Source: Pseudomonas sp. UYIF39 (GTDB lineage: Bacteria > Pseudomonadota > Gammaproteobacteria > Pseudomonadales > Pseudomonadaceae). Taken from it: 64,000 bases of DNA. Every line of letters begins with the position of its first letter. Positions within the stretch are counted from its first letter, which is position 1. The stretch is taken from NCBI RefSeq assembly GCF_029963765.1, contig NZ_JALBYU010000018.1:1-64000 (forward strand), in the 5' to 3' direction. Below are positions 27,158 through 36,238 of this stretch, piece by piece. A program made the position numbers and the translations under genes. The notes under the pieces are model-generated. The model saw only the letters and a program-made list of their open reading frames with translations. It was not told where the DNA came from and searched no databases.

Positions 27158-27172
27158 GTTGCACCTCAAGAA

Positions 27173-28021
27173 TCAGAACGAAACGCCACCTTCACCAACC
27201 AGCTTCTCCAACGCCCATATAAGGACGAAGTCGATCAGCACGATCAGCACGGCAAACGAGAAAACGGTAGGGTCGAGCGATGACACGGTGCGGCTGTACA
27301 TCCAGATCGGCACGGTCATGACGTCGATGGTGTAAAGGAAGTAGGTCACGGTGAATTCGTTGAACGAGACGATGAACGCCAGCAGCATCCCCGCCAGAAT
27401 CCCCGACTTCATCAACGGCACCACCACATCGATAATCGCCCGGGTCGGTGAAGCACCGAGCATCTGCGCGGCTTCTTCGACTTCGCTGCCAATGGAGAGC
27501 ATCGCGGCGGTGCAGTTTTTCACCACGAACGGCAGCGCCAGGATCACGTGTGCAATCACCAGCCGCGAGGTGGTCATCTGGAACGGCAGGCTGTCGAACA
27601 CCAGCAGCAACGCCAGGCCCAACACCACCATCGGAAACACCAGCGGCAGCGACATCAATTGCAGCGCCACGGCTTTGCCGCGGAACTCGCAACGGGTCAG
27701 GGCATAAGCGGCCGGCACCGCAATGATCGTTGCAAACACCATGGTCAGGCACGCCACCATCAGGCTGGTGGTCATGGCCTTGCCGAGGCTCAGCACATCG
27801 CTGGCATCCGGCGACACGAAGGTGTGCCAGGCAGCCTTGTACCATTGCAGGCTGTAGCTGCTCGGCGGGAAGTCGAGGTTCGACGCACCGCTGAACGACA
27901 TCACGATCATGGTCAGGATCGGCAACACCGCCAGCAGCAGGATGAAGCCCGACAGGATGCCGGCAAACTTGCCGGTCTCGCCGGGCAGCAGCCCATAACG
28001 TTTCTTGATCAGGGTGCTCAT
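27173..28021 (-). CDS. ABC transporter permease, PotC-like
   Basis: A 282-residue inner-membrane permease with six predicted TM helices. It carries the EAA-type coupling motif (EEAAQMLGASPTRAIIDVV near residue 185) that contacts the ATPase. Its start overlaps the stop of the other permease by 4 bp, indicating coupled synthesis of the heterodimer. Confidence 0.92.
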   Translation of the reverse strand: MSTLIKKRYGLLPGETGKFAGILSGFILLLAVLPILTMIVMSFSGASNLDFPPSSYSLQWYKAAWHTFVSPDASDVLSLGKAMTTSLMVACLTMVFATIIAVPAAYALTRCEFRGKAVALQLMSLPLVFPMVVLGLALLLVFDSLPFQMTTSRLVIAHVILALPFVVKNCTAAMLSIGSEVEEAAQMLGASPTRAIIDVVVPLMKSGILAGMLLAFIVSFNEFTVTYFLYTIDVMTVPIWMYSRTVSSLDPTVFSFAVLIVLIDFVLIWALEKLVGEGGVSF

Positions 28022-28926
28022 TGGGAAGCCTCCAGCATGCGCCGACGACGGCCAGTGATGTATTCGGACAAGGTCATGATCGCAAGCGTGGTGACAATCA
28101 ACACCACACCGGCAGCGGATGCGGCGGGCCAGTTCATCAGCGGGGCGATCTGGTCATGGACCATCACGGCCAGCATCGGCACGCGTCGGCCACCGAGCAG
28201 CAATGGCACCACAAAGCTGCTGGCGTTGTAGGCGAATACCAACGTCGCGCCCGTGATGATCCCCGGCATGCTCATCGGCAGCACCACCTGACGGAACACC
28301 TGCAAACGGCTGGCACCCAGGGTTGCAGCGGCTTCTTCATAAGTACGAGCGACGCCGCGCATGGCGCTGGCAATCGGCAGCACGGCCAACGGGAACGCGG
28401 TTTGCACCAGGCCCATCAGTACGCCGTTCTGGTTGTAGAGCAGCATGATCGGGCGCTTGATCAGGCCCAGGCCCATCAGCGCCTGATTGAGCATCCCGCC
28501 AGGTCCCAGAATCACCAGCCAGCCGTAGCTTTGCAGCAGCAGGTTGACCAGCAACGGCAGCAACACCGCGGCGAGGAAGATCCGTCGCACGAACGGTGAG
28601 GTCAGGCGAGACATGGTGTAAGCCACCGGGATCGCCAACACGACCGCAATCACTGCGCTGATCAGCGCCAGACGCAGGGTCAGCAACAAGGATTTGAGGT
28701 AATACGGTTCCAGCAGTTGGGCGTAACTGGCCAGGCTGAACCCGGTCCATTCCGCGCCTTTGGTGCCCACGCTCATGCGCAGAACCAGCAAGCTGGCGGC
28801 GATCAATACGCCCAGAAACAGCATCGACGGCGAGAGAAAAAACCAGGCACGCGTCGTCGGCGAAACACCCCGATTGGTGCGCACTGGAGCGACGGCGACC
28901 GGATGAGTCAGAGGTTGGTGTTCCAT
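28018..28926 (-). CDS. ABC transporter permease, PotB-like
   Basis: A 302-residue permease with six predicted TM helices and the coupling motif TYEEAAATLGASRLQVFRQ near residues 195-213. It precedes the PotC-like partner by overlap. A 142-bp gap containing a long hairpin separates it from the binding-protein gene upstream, which should make the membrane components less abundant than the binding protein. Confidence 0.92.
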   Translation of the reverse strand: MEHQPLTHPVAVAPVRTNRGVSPTTRAWFFLSPSMLFLGVLIAASLLVLRMSVGTKGAEWTGFSLASYAQLLEPYYLKSLLLTLRLALISAVIAVVLAIPVAYTMSRLTSPFVRRIFLAAVLLPLLVNLLLQSYGWLVILGPGGMLNQALMGLGLIKRPIMLLYNQNGVLMGLVQTAFPLAVLPIASAMRGVARTYEEAAATLGASRLQVFRQVVLPMSMPGIITGATLVFAYNASSFVVPLLLGGRRVPMLAVMVHDQIAPLMNWPAASAAGVVLIVTTLAIMTLSEYITGRRRRMLEASQ

Positions 28927-28975
28927 AGCAAGGGTCTCGTCAATGGCAGATCAGGAATATCTCGCGCCCGGCCCT

Positions 28976-29065
28976 GTAGGAGCTGCCGAAGGCTGCGATC
29001 TTTTGATCTTTTTCAGAGCCACCGAAGAGCAGGATCAAAAGATCGCAGCCTTCGGCAGCTCCTAC
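28976..29065. repeat. Long perfect inverted repeat (33-bp arms) inside the transporter operon
   Basis: The arms at 28976-29008 and 29033-29065 are perfect reverse complements (start GTAGGAGCTGCCGAAGG, end TCTTTTGATC) with a 24-nt loop. This is the GTAGGAGCTGCCGAAGGCTGCGATC repeat family of fluorescent pseudomonads. It begins 4 bp after the binding-protein stop codon on the minus strand, so the transcript would carry a very stable hairpin there, able to protect the upstream message and dampen downstream expression. Confidence 0.9.
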
Positions 29066-29068
29066 GGA

Positions 29069-30172
29069 TCAGGAAGAAAAGATTTCCGTGTAACGACGAA
29101 TCCATTGGTCATGCACGGTGGCCAGGAAGGCGTTGTCGTGCATGATCGCCTTCTCGGTAATCTGCTCTGGCGTGAGGATGAACGGGCTCTTGCGCGCTTC
29201 GGCGGAGATGATCGCCTTGGCGTTGACCGGGCCGTTGTAGATGTCTTCAGCCATCTTGCCCTGCACCAAAGGGTCCAGAGAGTGGTTGATGAAGGCGTAC
29301 GCCATGTCGGTGTCGCCCGGACGGTTCTTCGGCATCACCGATTGCATCAAGTCGGTGTAGAAACCTTCCTTCATGCCAAAGGTTGCACTCAGACCGTAGG
29401 CCGGATCGCGGATCTGTTTCGGGAAGAATGCCGGCGCGTACAGGCCGCCCATGTCCAGGGAACCGGTGCGGAACAGCTCGGCGATCTGGTTCGGGTTTTC
29501 ACCCAGGGTTACCACGCGATCTTTCAGCTCGGCGAGTTTCTTGAAGCCCGGCTCAATGTTGTGTTCGTCACCACCGGCCAGTTTGGCGGCGATGATGATC
29601 AGGTCCATGGCCTCGGTCCAGTTTGGCGGCGGCAGGAAGATGTTCGGTGCCAAGTCCGCGTCCCACAGGGCGGCGTAGCTGTCCGGCGCTTCTTTCTGAG
29701 TGCGCGTGCTGTAGACCAGGCTGTTGCACCAGAGCAGGTAACCGATACCGTGGCCATTGGCGCCGGTGCGGTATTTTTCCGGTACATCGACCAGGTTCGG
29801 GATGCGGTTGAGATCGGGTTTTTCCAGCAGGTTGGCCGCGGCCAGACCTTCGGCGCCGACGCCTGCCAGGGTGATGATGTCGTACTGCGGACGATCACCG
29901 CCGGCCTTGAGTTTGGCGACCATTTCCGAGGTACTGCCGGTGCGGTCAGCGATGACCTTGCAGCCGTACTTGTCTTCGAAGGTCGCGGCGATGTTGCGCA
30001 GGGCTGCCAAGCCGGTGTCATCGGACCAGGTCAGCAAACGCAGGGTCTTGCCCGCAAAGCGTGTGTCGCTGGCGTTAGCCTTGATGAACGGCATGCTCAT
30101 GGCGGCCGCTGCCACCGAGGCTACGCCCACGGTTTTGATGAATTGACGTCTGTTCAGATCATGCTCGCCCAT
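29069..30172 (-). CDS. Periplasmic binding protein of the PotD-like ABC importer (Tat signal)
   Basis: A 367-residue extracellular solute-binding protein. The N-terminus has a twin-arginine motif NRRQFIKTVG followed by a hydrophobic stretch and a cleavage site near residue 34, so it is probably exported folded by Tat. The mature part begins with TLRLLTWSDDTG and has the PotD-like hinge pattern. The ligand is unknown: polyamines, opines and guanidino compounds are all taken by this class. GGGAG lies 7 nt before the ATG at 30172. First gene of the transporter operon. Confidence 0.9.
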   Translation of the reverse strand: MGEHDLNRRQFIKTVGVASVAAAAMSMPFIKANASDTRFAGKTLRLLTWSDDTGLAALRNIAATFEDKYGCKVIADRTGSTSEMVAKLKAGGDRPQYDIITLAGVGAEGLAAANLLEKPDLNRIPNLVDVPEKYRTGANGHGIGYLLWCNSLVYSTRTQKEAPDSYAALWDADLAPNIFLPPPNWTEAMDLIIIAAKLAGGDEHNIEPGFKKLAELKDRVVTLGENPNQIAELFRTGSLDMGGLYAPAFFPKQIRDPAYGLSATFGMKEGFYTDLMQSVMPKNRPGDTDMAYAFINHSLDPLVQGKMAEDIYNGPVNAKAIISAEARKSPFILTPEQITEKAIMHDNAFLATVHDQWIRRYTEIFSS

Positions 30173-30344
30173 TACGGACTCCCTTTGTTTTTGTAGGTAT
30201 GAGGCTGGTCGCAACCGTTGCATCTGCGCCGCCAGATCTGCTCCAAGCCCCCGTATTCACGGGGTTTGCGCTGAGCCGACGGGTTCATCCTGAGGTCGTG
30301 CAAAAAACCTGACTATCGATAAAAACTCATTGAAGCCATGACGC

Positions 30345-30375
30345 CAGCGCATGCCTCATCACGAGGCATGCGCTG
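30345..30375. repeat. 13-bp perfect hairpin between aldehyde dehydrogenase and transporter operon
   Basis: CAGCGCATGCCTC / GAGGCATGCGCTG with a 5-nt loop, 16 bp downstream of the dehydrogenase stop. There is no T tract on the minus strand, so it is more likely an mRNA stabiliser or a weak terminator than a classical one. The rest of the 218-bp gap shows no other feature. Confidence 0.7.
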
Positions 30376-30390
30376 ACCCTTTTCGAGCCG

Positions 30391-31851
30391 TCAGACCGCT
30401 CGAATCACGTGTTTGATTTCCTGGAAAGCCTGCAAACCCCACGGCCCCAATTCGCGGCCGATGCTGCTCTGTTTGTAGCCACCCCAAGCGGTCTGCGGGA
30501 AGATCACTTGCGGCGCGTTGATCCACACAAGCCCCGCCTGCAAAGCGTTGGCGACCCGATCTGCCGCTTCGGCGTCGCGGGTGACCACGCTGGCCACCAG
30601 ACCGAACTGGCTGTCATTGGCCAAGGCAATCGCCTCGGCCTCGGTGGCAAAACTGCGTACGCAGATCACCGGACCGAAAATCTCTTCACACCACAGCGCA
30701 CTGTCGAGGGGCACTTCGGTGAAAATCGTCGGCTGCAAAAAATAGCCGCGCGACAAGTCCGCCGGGCGATTGCCGCCGCAAACCAGCTTGGCACCAGCAC
30801 TCAAACCACGATCGATGTGGCCCAGCACACGCTGGTATTGCGCCTGATTGACCAGTGCGCCCATTTCCACGTTCGGGTCGAACGGGTCGGCTACACGAAT
30901 GGCTTCGGCGCGGGCCTTCAAACGGATGAGGAATTCGTCCGCCAGTTCATCGGCGATCAGCACGCGGCTGGTGGCCGAACACATCTGCCCGGCATTGTAG
31001 AACCCGCCGCCACAGGCCACTTCCACGGCCAGTTCGATGTCTGCGTCTTTGAGCACCAGCAGCGAGGATTTGCCACCCAGTTCCAGGCTCACGCCCTTCA
31101 CGGTTTCTGCCGCACGTTGCATGACCTGCACACCGACCGCGTTGCTGCCGGTGAAGGAGATTTTGGCGATGCGCGGATCAGCGGACAACGGCGCGCCGAC
31201 GGCCAGGCCGGTGCCGCAGACCAGGTTGAACACGCCTTTGGGCAGACCGGCTTCGGCGATGATCGTCGCCAGCTCCAGTTCCGGCAGCGGCGTGACTTCG
31301 GATGGCTTGAGCACCACGCAGCAACCGGCAGCCAGGGCTGGGGCGAGTTTCCAGGCGGTGGTGACCATCGGAAAATTCCACGGCACGATCAGGCCGACCA
31401 CACCGCAGGGTTCGCGGCGCACACGAGCGCTGAAGTCGTCGGTTGGCAGCTCCACATTGCTGTCTTGCTTGGCATCGAGACCTTCGGCTAAACCTGCGTA
31501 GTACTCGAAGGTGGCGATCACGTCGTCGACATCGATGGCGGCTTCAAACAGCGGCTTGCCGTTGTTGCTCGACTGCAAATGCATCAACTGTTCGCGACCG
31601 GCCTGCACGCCCGCAGCAATTTTGCGCAGGATCGCACCGCGCTCGGCGCCGGTGGTTTTCGACCATTCCTTGAAGGCATTGGATGCGGCAGTGACGGCTT
31701 GATCGACTGCATGTTCATCGCCACCGTTCACGGTGGTCAACAGGGCTTCGGTCGCCGGGTTGATCACGCGCAGGTGTTCGTTGCCGGCGGACCATTGGCC
31801 GTCGATAAACAGGCCGTTGAGTGCCGTTGGGAAAGTCATGCGGAAAGTCAT
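30391..31851 (-). CDS. Aldehyde dehydrogenase (likely guanidino- or aminobutyraldehyde)
   Basis: A 486-residue NAD(P)-dependent aldehyde dehydrogenase. The conserved elements are in place: VPWNFPMVTTAWKLAPALAAG near residue 150, SFTGSNAVG near 225, catalytic glutamate in LELGGKS near 250, nucleophilic cysteine in GQMCSATSR near 285, and EEIFGPV near 380. It oxidises an aldehyde to its acid. The ATG at 31851 overlaps the stop of the decarboxylase gene (ATGA), so the decarboxylase product is the obvious substrate; if that is 4-guanidinobutyraldehyde, the product is 4-guanidinobutyrate. Other omega-aminoaldehydes remain possible. Confidence 0.9.
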   Translation of the reverse strand: MTFRMTFPTALNGLFIDGQWSAGNEHLRVINPATEALLTTVNGGDEHAVDQAVTAASNAFKEWSKTTGAERGAILRKIAAGVQAGREQLMHLQSSNNGKPLFEAAIDVDDVIATFEYYAGLAEGLDAKQDSNVELPTDDFSARVRREPCGVVGLIVPWNFPMVTTAWKLAPALAAGCCVVLKPSEVTPLPELELATIIAEAGLPKGVFNLVCGTGLAVGAPLSADPRIAKISFTGSNAVGVQVMQRAAETVKGVSLELGGKSSLLVLKDADIELAVEVACGGGFYNAGQMCSATSRVLIADELADEFLIRLKARAEAIRVADPFDPNVEMGALVNQAQYQRVLGHIDRGLSAGAKLVCGGNRPADLSRGYFLQPTIFTEVPLDSALWCEEIFGPVICVRSFATEAEAIALANDSQFGLVASVVTRDAEAADRVANALQAGLVWINAPQVIFPQTAWGGYKQSSIGRELGPWGLQAFQEIKHVIRAV

Positions 31852-33485
31852 TTCGACACCGCCTTCATCCACACAGCCTGATCGATTTCAATCAGGGTCG
31901 GCCCCTGGCGATCGGCAGCTGCGCGCAGAGCGCTGCGCAGTTGCTCGACACCGCAGACGGCTTCGGCTGCACAGCCCAGCGCCTTGGCCACACCAATGAA
32001 GTCCGGGGTGTAGATGTCGACGCCAACCGGCTCGATGGCGCGGTTGACCATGTATTTCTTGATCTCTTCGTAGCCCTGGTTATTCCACAGCAGGACGATC
32101 ACCGGGGTGCGCGCTTCAACGGCGCTGGCCAGTTCCGGCAAGGTAAATTGCAGGCCGCCGTCGCCGATCAGGCACACCACTGGAGGACGCGCGCCGTTTT
32201 CAACGCTGCCGCCGAGCCAGGCGCCAATCGCTGCCGGCAAGGCGTAACCGAGGGTGCCGTAACCGGTGGACGAGTTGAACCAGCGACGCGGGCGTTCCGG
32301 GTTGAACGTCAGGTTGCCGGTGTACACCGGTTGGGTCGAATCGCCGACGAAGACTGCGCTTGGCAGTTCGTGCAAGACGGTTTCCAGGAAGCGGGTCTGG
32401 GCCAGGGTCGGAGCATCCCAGGTGGCAGCCAGTTCGTCGCGCAAGCGTGCGGCACGGACCTGGCCCCAATCGTTACGGCGCTCGGCCAACGACTTGTGGG
32501 ACAGCGCGCTCAGCAAGGACTGGGCAGCGTTACGGGAGTCGGATACCAGCGCCACTTGCGGCGGATAGTTGCGCACGGTCTGGTCCGGATCGATGTCTAC
32601 GCGCAGCAGTGCGCCGGGAATTTCGAACCCACCGGCGAAGGTCACGTCGTAGTCGGTCTCGGCCAGTTCGGTGCCGATCGCCAACACCACGTCAGCTTCA
32701 GCCACCAAAGCGCGAGTCGCGACCAGGCTTTGGGTTGAGCCGATCAGCAACGGATGGTTGGATTCGAGCATGCCTTTGGCATTGATGGTCAGGGCTACCG
32801 GGGCGTCCAGCAGTTCGGCCAGTTCAGTCAACTCGGCCGCGGCATCGATGGCGCCGCCACCGGCGAGAATCAGTGGGCGCTTGGCACCGGCCAGCAGCGC
32901 GGTCATGCGGCTGATTGCGCTCGGCGAGGCACCGGCGCGGTCGATGTTCACCGGTACGCTGGCGAGCAGGTCATCGGCCTCTTCTACCAGCACGTCCAAC
33001 GGAATTTCGATATGCACAGGGCGCGGACGGCCGGCCTGGAACAGTGCAAAGGCACGCGCCAGGACGCCCGGCAATTCAGCCGCCGACATCAAGGTGTGGG
33101 AGAACGCCGCAACACCGCCGACCAATGCGCTCTGGTTCGGCAGCTCGTGCAGCTTGCCGCGACCGCCGCCCAACTGGCTGCGCGATTGCACGCTGGAGAT
33201 CACCAGCATCGGGATCGAGTCGGCGTAGGCCTGGCCCATGGCGGTGGTGATGTTGGTCATGCCAGGGCCGGTGATGATGAAGCACACACCCGGTTTGCCG
33301 CTGGTGCGAGCGTAACCGTCGGCCATGAAACCGGCGCCCTGTTCGTGACGCGGAGTGACGTGGTTGATGCTCGAACGGGCCAGCCCGCGATACAGCTCCA
33401 CGGTGTGAACCCCGGGAATGCCGAACACCTGCTCAACCCCGTAATCTTCGAGTAACTTGACCAATACTTCGCCGCACGTCGCCAT
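31848..33485 (-). CDS. Thiamine-diphosphate decarboxylase, AruI-like (5-guanidino-2-oxopentanoate decarboxylase)
   Basis: A 545-residue enzyme of the acetolactate synthase/pyruvate decarboxylase superfamily. The N-terminal part has the cofactor-activating glutamate in RHEQGAGFMADGYAR near residue 47. The C-terminal part has the diphosphate/metal motif GDGGLQFTLPEL near 420 with NNQGY about 27 residues later. The opening MATCGEVLVKLLEDYGVEQ resembles AruI of P. aeruginosa as I remember it; that enzyme decarboxylates 2-ketoarginine in the arginine transaminase pathway. AAGGG lies 7 nt before this ATG. It is translationally coupled to the aldehyde dehydrogenase. No AruH-type aminotransferase is nearby, so the assignment is provisional; acetolactate synthase itself is unlikely given the partner. 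Confidence 0.8.
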   Translation of the reverse strand: MATCGEVLVKLLEDYGVEQVFGIPGVHTVELYRGLARSSINHVTPRHEQGAGFMADGYARTSGKPGVCFIITGPGMTNITTAMGQAYADSIPMLVISSVQSRSQLGGGRGKLHELPNQSALVGGVAAFSHTLMSAAELPGVLARAFALFQAGRPRPVHIEIPLDVLVEEADDLLASVPVNIDRAGASPSAISRMTALLAGAKRPLILAGGGAIDAAAELTELAELLDAPVALTINAKGMLESNHPLLIGSTQSLVATRALVAEADVVLAIGTELAETDYDVTFAGGFEIPGALLRVDIDPDQTVRNYPPQVALVSDSRNAAQSLLSALSHKSLAERRNDWGQVRAARLRDELAATWDAPTLAQTRFLETVLHELPSAVFVGDSTQPVYTGNLTFNPERPRRWFNSSTGYGTLGYALPAAIGAWLGGSVENGARPPVVCLIGDGGLQFTLPELASAVEARTPVIVLLWNNQGYEEIKKYMVNRAIEPVGVDIYTPDFIGVAKALGCAAEAVCGVEQLRSALRAAADRQGPTLIEIDQAVWMKAVSK

Positions 33486-33644
33486 TTCTTTGCCCTTCTT
33501 GTTCGTTTGAGACGCCGGACCTGCGCAGTGTTTATGATGAGCGGGCAGGTCCAGGGATGGCCTCATTGGAACGGGCGACACGTAGCCGCAACAATGGATA
33601 AAAAGTCATACTAGCCATGTCCTCACGTCATACCTTGGATCCCA

Positions 33645-34526
33645 ATGAAACGATTGCCTCCCCTGCCGGCGCTGCACACTTTTCTGATTACCGCGCAGTG
33701 CTGCAACTTCACCCGTGCCGCTGAACAGCTGTACATCACCCAAGGTGCGGTGAGTCGGCAGATCGCCGGGCTGGAAGAACATCTGGGTTATGAACTGTTC
33801 ATTCGCCAGGCCCGGGGCCTCGACCTGACGGCCGAAGGACGGGAATGGCTGCCACGGGTCCAGCAGATTTTCGGCTTGATCGACGAGGCGGTGGAGCAGA
33901 TCGGCGAGAAGCGCGAAACCCTGCAACTCAAGGCCCCGACGTGTGTCATGCGCTGGCTGTTGCCACGGCTGTTGCAGTGGCAAAGGGAGCGTCCGGATGT
34001 ACCGGTGGAATTGACCACTACGGTCAAGCACGGTGTGGATTTTCATCGCGAGCAGTTCGATGCCGCCGTGGTGTATGGCGTGCCACCGGACACCTCGCTG
34101 GCGTCCCATCGGCTGTTTGACGAACAACTGACGCCGGTCTGTTCCAAGCCATTGCTCGAAGGTCCGGTGCCGCTACTGACGCCGGAGGATCTGGAGCAGC
34201 ACATGCTGCTGCACCCGACCCGGGATGAACGGGACTGGAAGGCCTGGCTGGCCACCGCCGATATACGCTTGAGCAATGTCGGCAAGGGTCAGCATTTCGA
34301 AACGCTGGACCTGGCGATGTCGATGGCGTCCCAGGGGACAGGCGTGGCGATTGGAGATTGGTCGTTGATTGGCGATGATTTGAGTGCCGGGCGGCTGGTC
34401 ATGCCGTTTGAATTGAAGGTAAAGACGGGGTTGGCGTATTACCTGGTTTTCCCGGAGAAACCGACACCTTCGCCGAAGTTACGCGAATTGATGGGATGGT
34501 TGGTGGAGCAGGCTCAGAGTCGCTGA
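33645..34526 (+). CDS. LysR-family regulator, GcvA-like
   Basis: A 293-residue LysR regulator. The winged helix-turn-helix fills residues 1-60 (FTRAAEQLYITQGAVSRQIAGLEEHLG), and the effector-binding domain has the GcvA-like features LAMSMASQGTGVAIGD near 225. It is divergent from the decarboxylase/dehydrogenase operon across 159 bp, so it is the likely regulator of that operon. The inducer is unknown. Confidence 0.88.
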   Translation: MKRLPPLPALHTFLITAQCCNFTRAAEQLYITQGAVSRQIAGLEEHLGYELFIRQARGLDLTAEGREWLPRVQQIFGLIDEAVEQIGEKRETLQLKAPTCVMRWLLPRLLQWQRERPDVPVELTTTVKHGVDFHREQFDAAVVYGVPPDTSLASHRLFDEQLTPVCSKPLLEGPVPLLTPEDLEQHMLLHPTRDERDWKAWLATADIRLSNVGKGQHFETLDLAMSMASQGTGVAIGDWSLIGDDLSAGRLVMPFELKVKTGLAYYLVFPEKPTPSPKLRELMGWLVEQAQSR

Positions 34527-34551
34527 GCCCTGAAGGTTTGGCGCACAACCC

Positions 34552-34575
34552 TGTGGGAGCAAACTCGCTCCCACA
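34552..34575. repeat. Short REP-like hairpin
   Basis: TGTGGGAGC and GCTCCCACA separated by 6 nt, a trimmed copy of the common palindrome. It lies between convergent genes and may act as a terminator. Confidence 0.65.
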
Positions 34576-34589
34576 AGTTTTCCGTGAAC

Positions 34590-35204
34590 TCAGTAGCCCA
34601 CAGCAAACCGCTGCCGAGAATGCTTCGGCACTTCCACTTCATCGATCATCGCAATCGCATAATCGGCAAAAGTGATCCAGCTCCGCCCTTCGCTACTCAC
34701 CAGCAAATCATTCTTGCCAACCCGAAACGTCCCCGTGCGTTCACCTTCGACAAACTCTGCCGACGGCGACACAAAGGTCCAGTCCAGCTGTTTTTCCTGC
34801 CGCAGGTTTTCCAGAAACAGCGCACCGGCACTGGCCTCAGCCTTGTACGCCTGCGGAAAACCCTCGCTGTCGATGACGCGGGTTCCGTCCGGCAGCAACA
34901 GCGAACCGGCACCGCCCACCACCAGCAGACGTTTCACACCAGCCTTCTGCACCGGCCCGATTACAGCGCTGGCAGGAAGCGTCGCGAAGTGCGCAGCGCT
35001 GATCACCACGTCATGGCCAGCGACCGCTGCTTGCAAGGCTTCAGCGTCGAGCGCATCCACATTTCTGCTGACCACACCGGCCCGCAGGCCGATCTTCGAG
35101 GTGTCGCGGGCGATCGCCGTAACGCTGTGACCACGGCGCAGGGCTTCTTCCAGCAGTTGGCTACCGGCATGACCGGTGGCACCAATGATTGCGATCTTGC
35201 TCAT
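34590..35204 (-). CDS. NAD(P)-binding Rossmann protein, NmrA/SDR-like
   Basis: A 204-residue single-domain atypical short-chain dehydrogenase. The nucleotide-binding glycine motif IIGATGHAGSQ lies at residues 6-16, and the segment VVGGAGSLLLPDG near 110 is typical of YwnB/NmrA-type proteins. No classical YxxxK catalytic pair is obvious, so it may be a redox sensor or a reductase of unknown substrate. GGAG lies 7 nt before the ATG. It follows the metallo-beta-lactamase-fold gene by 41 bp, and the two probably form an operon under the divergent LysR gene. Confidence 0.85.
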   Translation of the reverse strand: MSKIAIIGATGHAGSQLLEEALRRGHSVTAIARDTSKIGLRAGVVSRNVDALDAEALQAAVAGHDVVISAAHFATLPASAVIGPVQKAGVKRLLVVGGAGSLLLPDGTRVIDSEGFPQAYKAEASAGALFLENLRQEKQLDWTFVSPSAEFVEGERTGTFRVGKNDLLVSSEGRSWITFADYAIAMIDEVEVPKHSRQRFAVGY

Positions 35205-35245
35205 GACGTTCTCCAGTGTGGATCAGTGTGAGTAGGTGAATCGGG

Positions 35246-36127
35246 TTACCACTTCATCTCGCCCTTGGCGACTTTGGCGCTCAGTTCCAGGGAGCTTTCT
35301 TCACCCAGCTTCGGGTAGCGTTTTTTCATCGCGGCGATCAGCGCGGCAGCGTCCTTTGCCTTGGCGGTTTCTTCGTCGAAGGCCTTGATGTATTCGGCAG
35401 TGAACTGCACGGCAGCCAGGGAGCGGGCGCTTTCTCCGAGGTAATGACCCGGCACGATGGTTTTCGGTTTCAGGGTTTCGATGGCATGCAGCGTAGTCAA
35501 CCAATCGGCGTGGGACTGCGGCGTCTGGGTGTCGGCCATCCACACATGGATGTTTTCCGCGACGACGACACCACCGACCACGGCCTTGATCGACGGAATC
35601 CAGACAAAGCTGCGATCCGGCTGTTTGCCGTCCAGCCCCACTACCTGCAACTTCTGCCCCTCGAGCATCAGGCTGTCGCCCTTGAGGACATCCGGCACGA
35701 TGGTTTTGGCTGGCACGTCGGCGCCCATTTTCGGCCCCCAGAACGCCAGTTTGCCATCGACGGTTTTCTGGATGTGATCCACGGTCGGCTGCGAGGCGAG
35801 CACTTTGGCGTTGGGGAATGCGGCAGTCAGGGTGTCGAGGCCGAAGTAGTAATCCGGGTCACCGTGGCTGATGTAGATGGTGGTCAGTTGCTTGCCGCTG
35901 GCGCGGATCTTTTCGACCACTTGCTCGGCCTGGGATTTGCCAAATTGCGCATCCACCAAAATCGCGTCTTTCTCGCCGCTGACCAACACCGAGGTCACCG
36001 GAAAAATAGCCTTGTCGCCCGGGTTGTAGACGTCCAGGGTCAGGGTCGAGGCAGCGGCCGCGTGGGCGGCGAAACCGAGGGTGACAGTAGCCAGTAAAAT
36101 ACGTTTAAGCGAGGTGAAGCCGATCAT
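35246..36127 (-). CDS. Exported metallo-beta-lactamase-fold hydrolase, variant metal site
   Basis: A 293-residue protein with a signal peptide (hydrophobic residues 8-24, cleavage near AAAAS). The fold markers are a DAQFGKSQAEQV strand-helix near 58 and HGDPDYYFG near 87, which takes the place of the usual HxHxDH. The second metal-site histidine positions are thus D and Y (H-G-D-P-D-Y), so only part of the canonical zinc site remains in this motif. Further histidines occur later (NIHVWM, VPGHYLGE). The function is unknown; periplasmic members hydrolyse varied esters. GGAG precedes the ATG. Confidence 0.83.
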   Translation of the reverse strand: MIGFTSLKRILLATVTLGFAAHAAAASTLTLDVYNPGDKAIFPVTSVLVSGEKDAILVDAQFGKSQAEQVVEKIRASGKQLTTIYISHGDPDYYFGLDTLTAAFPNAKVLASQPTVDHIQKTVDGKLAFWGPKMGADVPAKTIVPDVLKGDSLMLEGQKLQVVGLDGKQPDRSFVWIPSIKAVVGGVVVAENIHVWMADTQTPQSHADWLTTLHAIETLKPKTIVPGHYLGESARSLAAVQFTAEYIKAFDEETAKAKDAAALIAAMKKRYPKLGEESSLELSAKVAKGEMKW

Positions 36128-36238
36128 CTGTTACTCCGTGGTCCGAATGCCGTGTTTGGCGATGGACCAGAGCTTAGTTGCATGACTCAGTACAAAAAAT
36201 GCGATGCTGGGACATAGTTTGTTTCTGAAAGTGAGCAA

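Noticed and set aside
26102..30172. Calling the importer a spermidine/putrescine system (potABCD)
   Set aside because: The family takes many cationic and opine-like ligands, and the linked enzymes point to a keto acid or guanidino compound. The ligand is left open.
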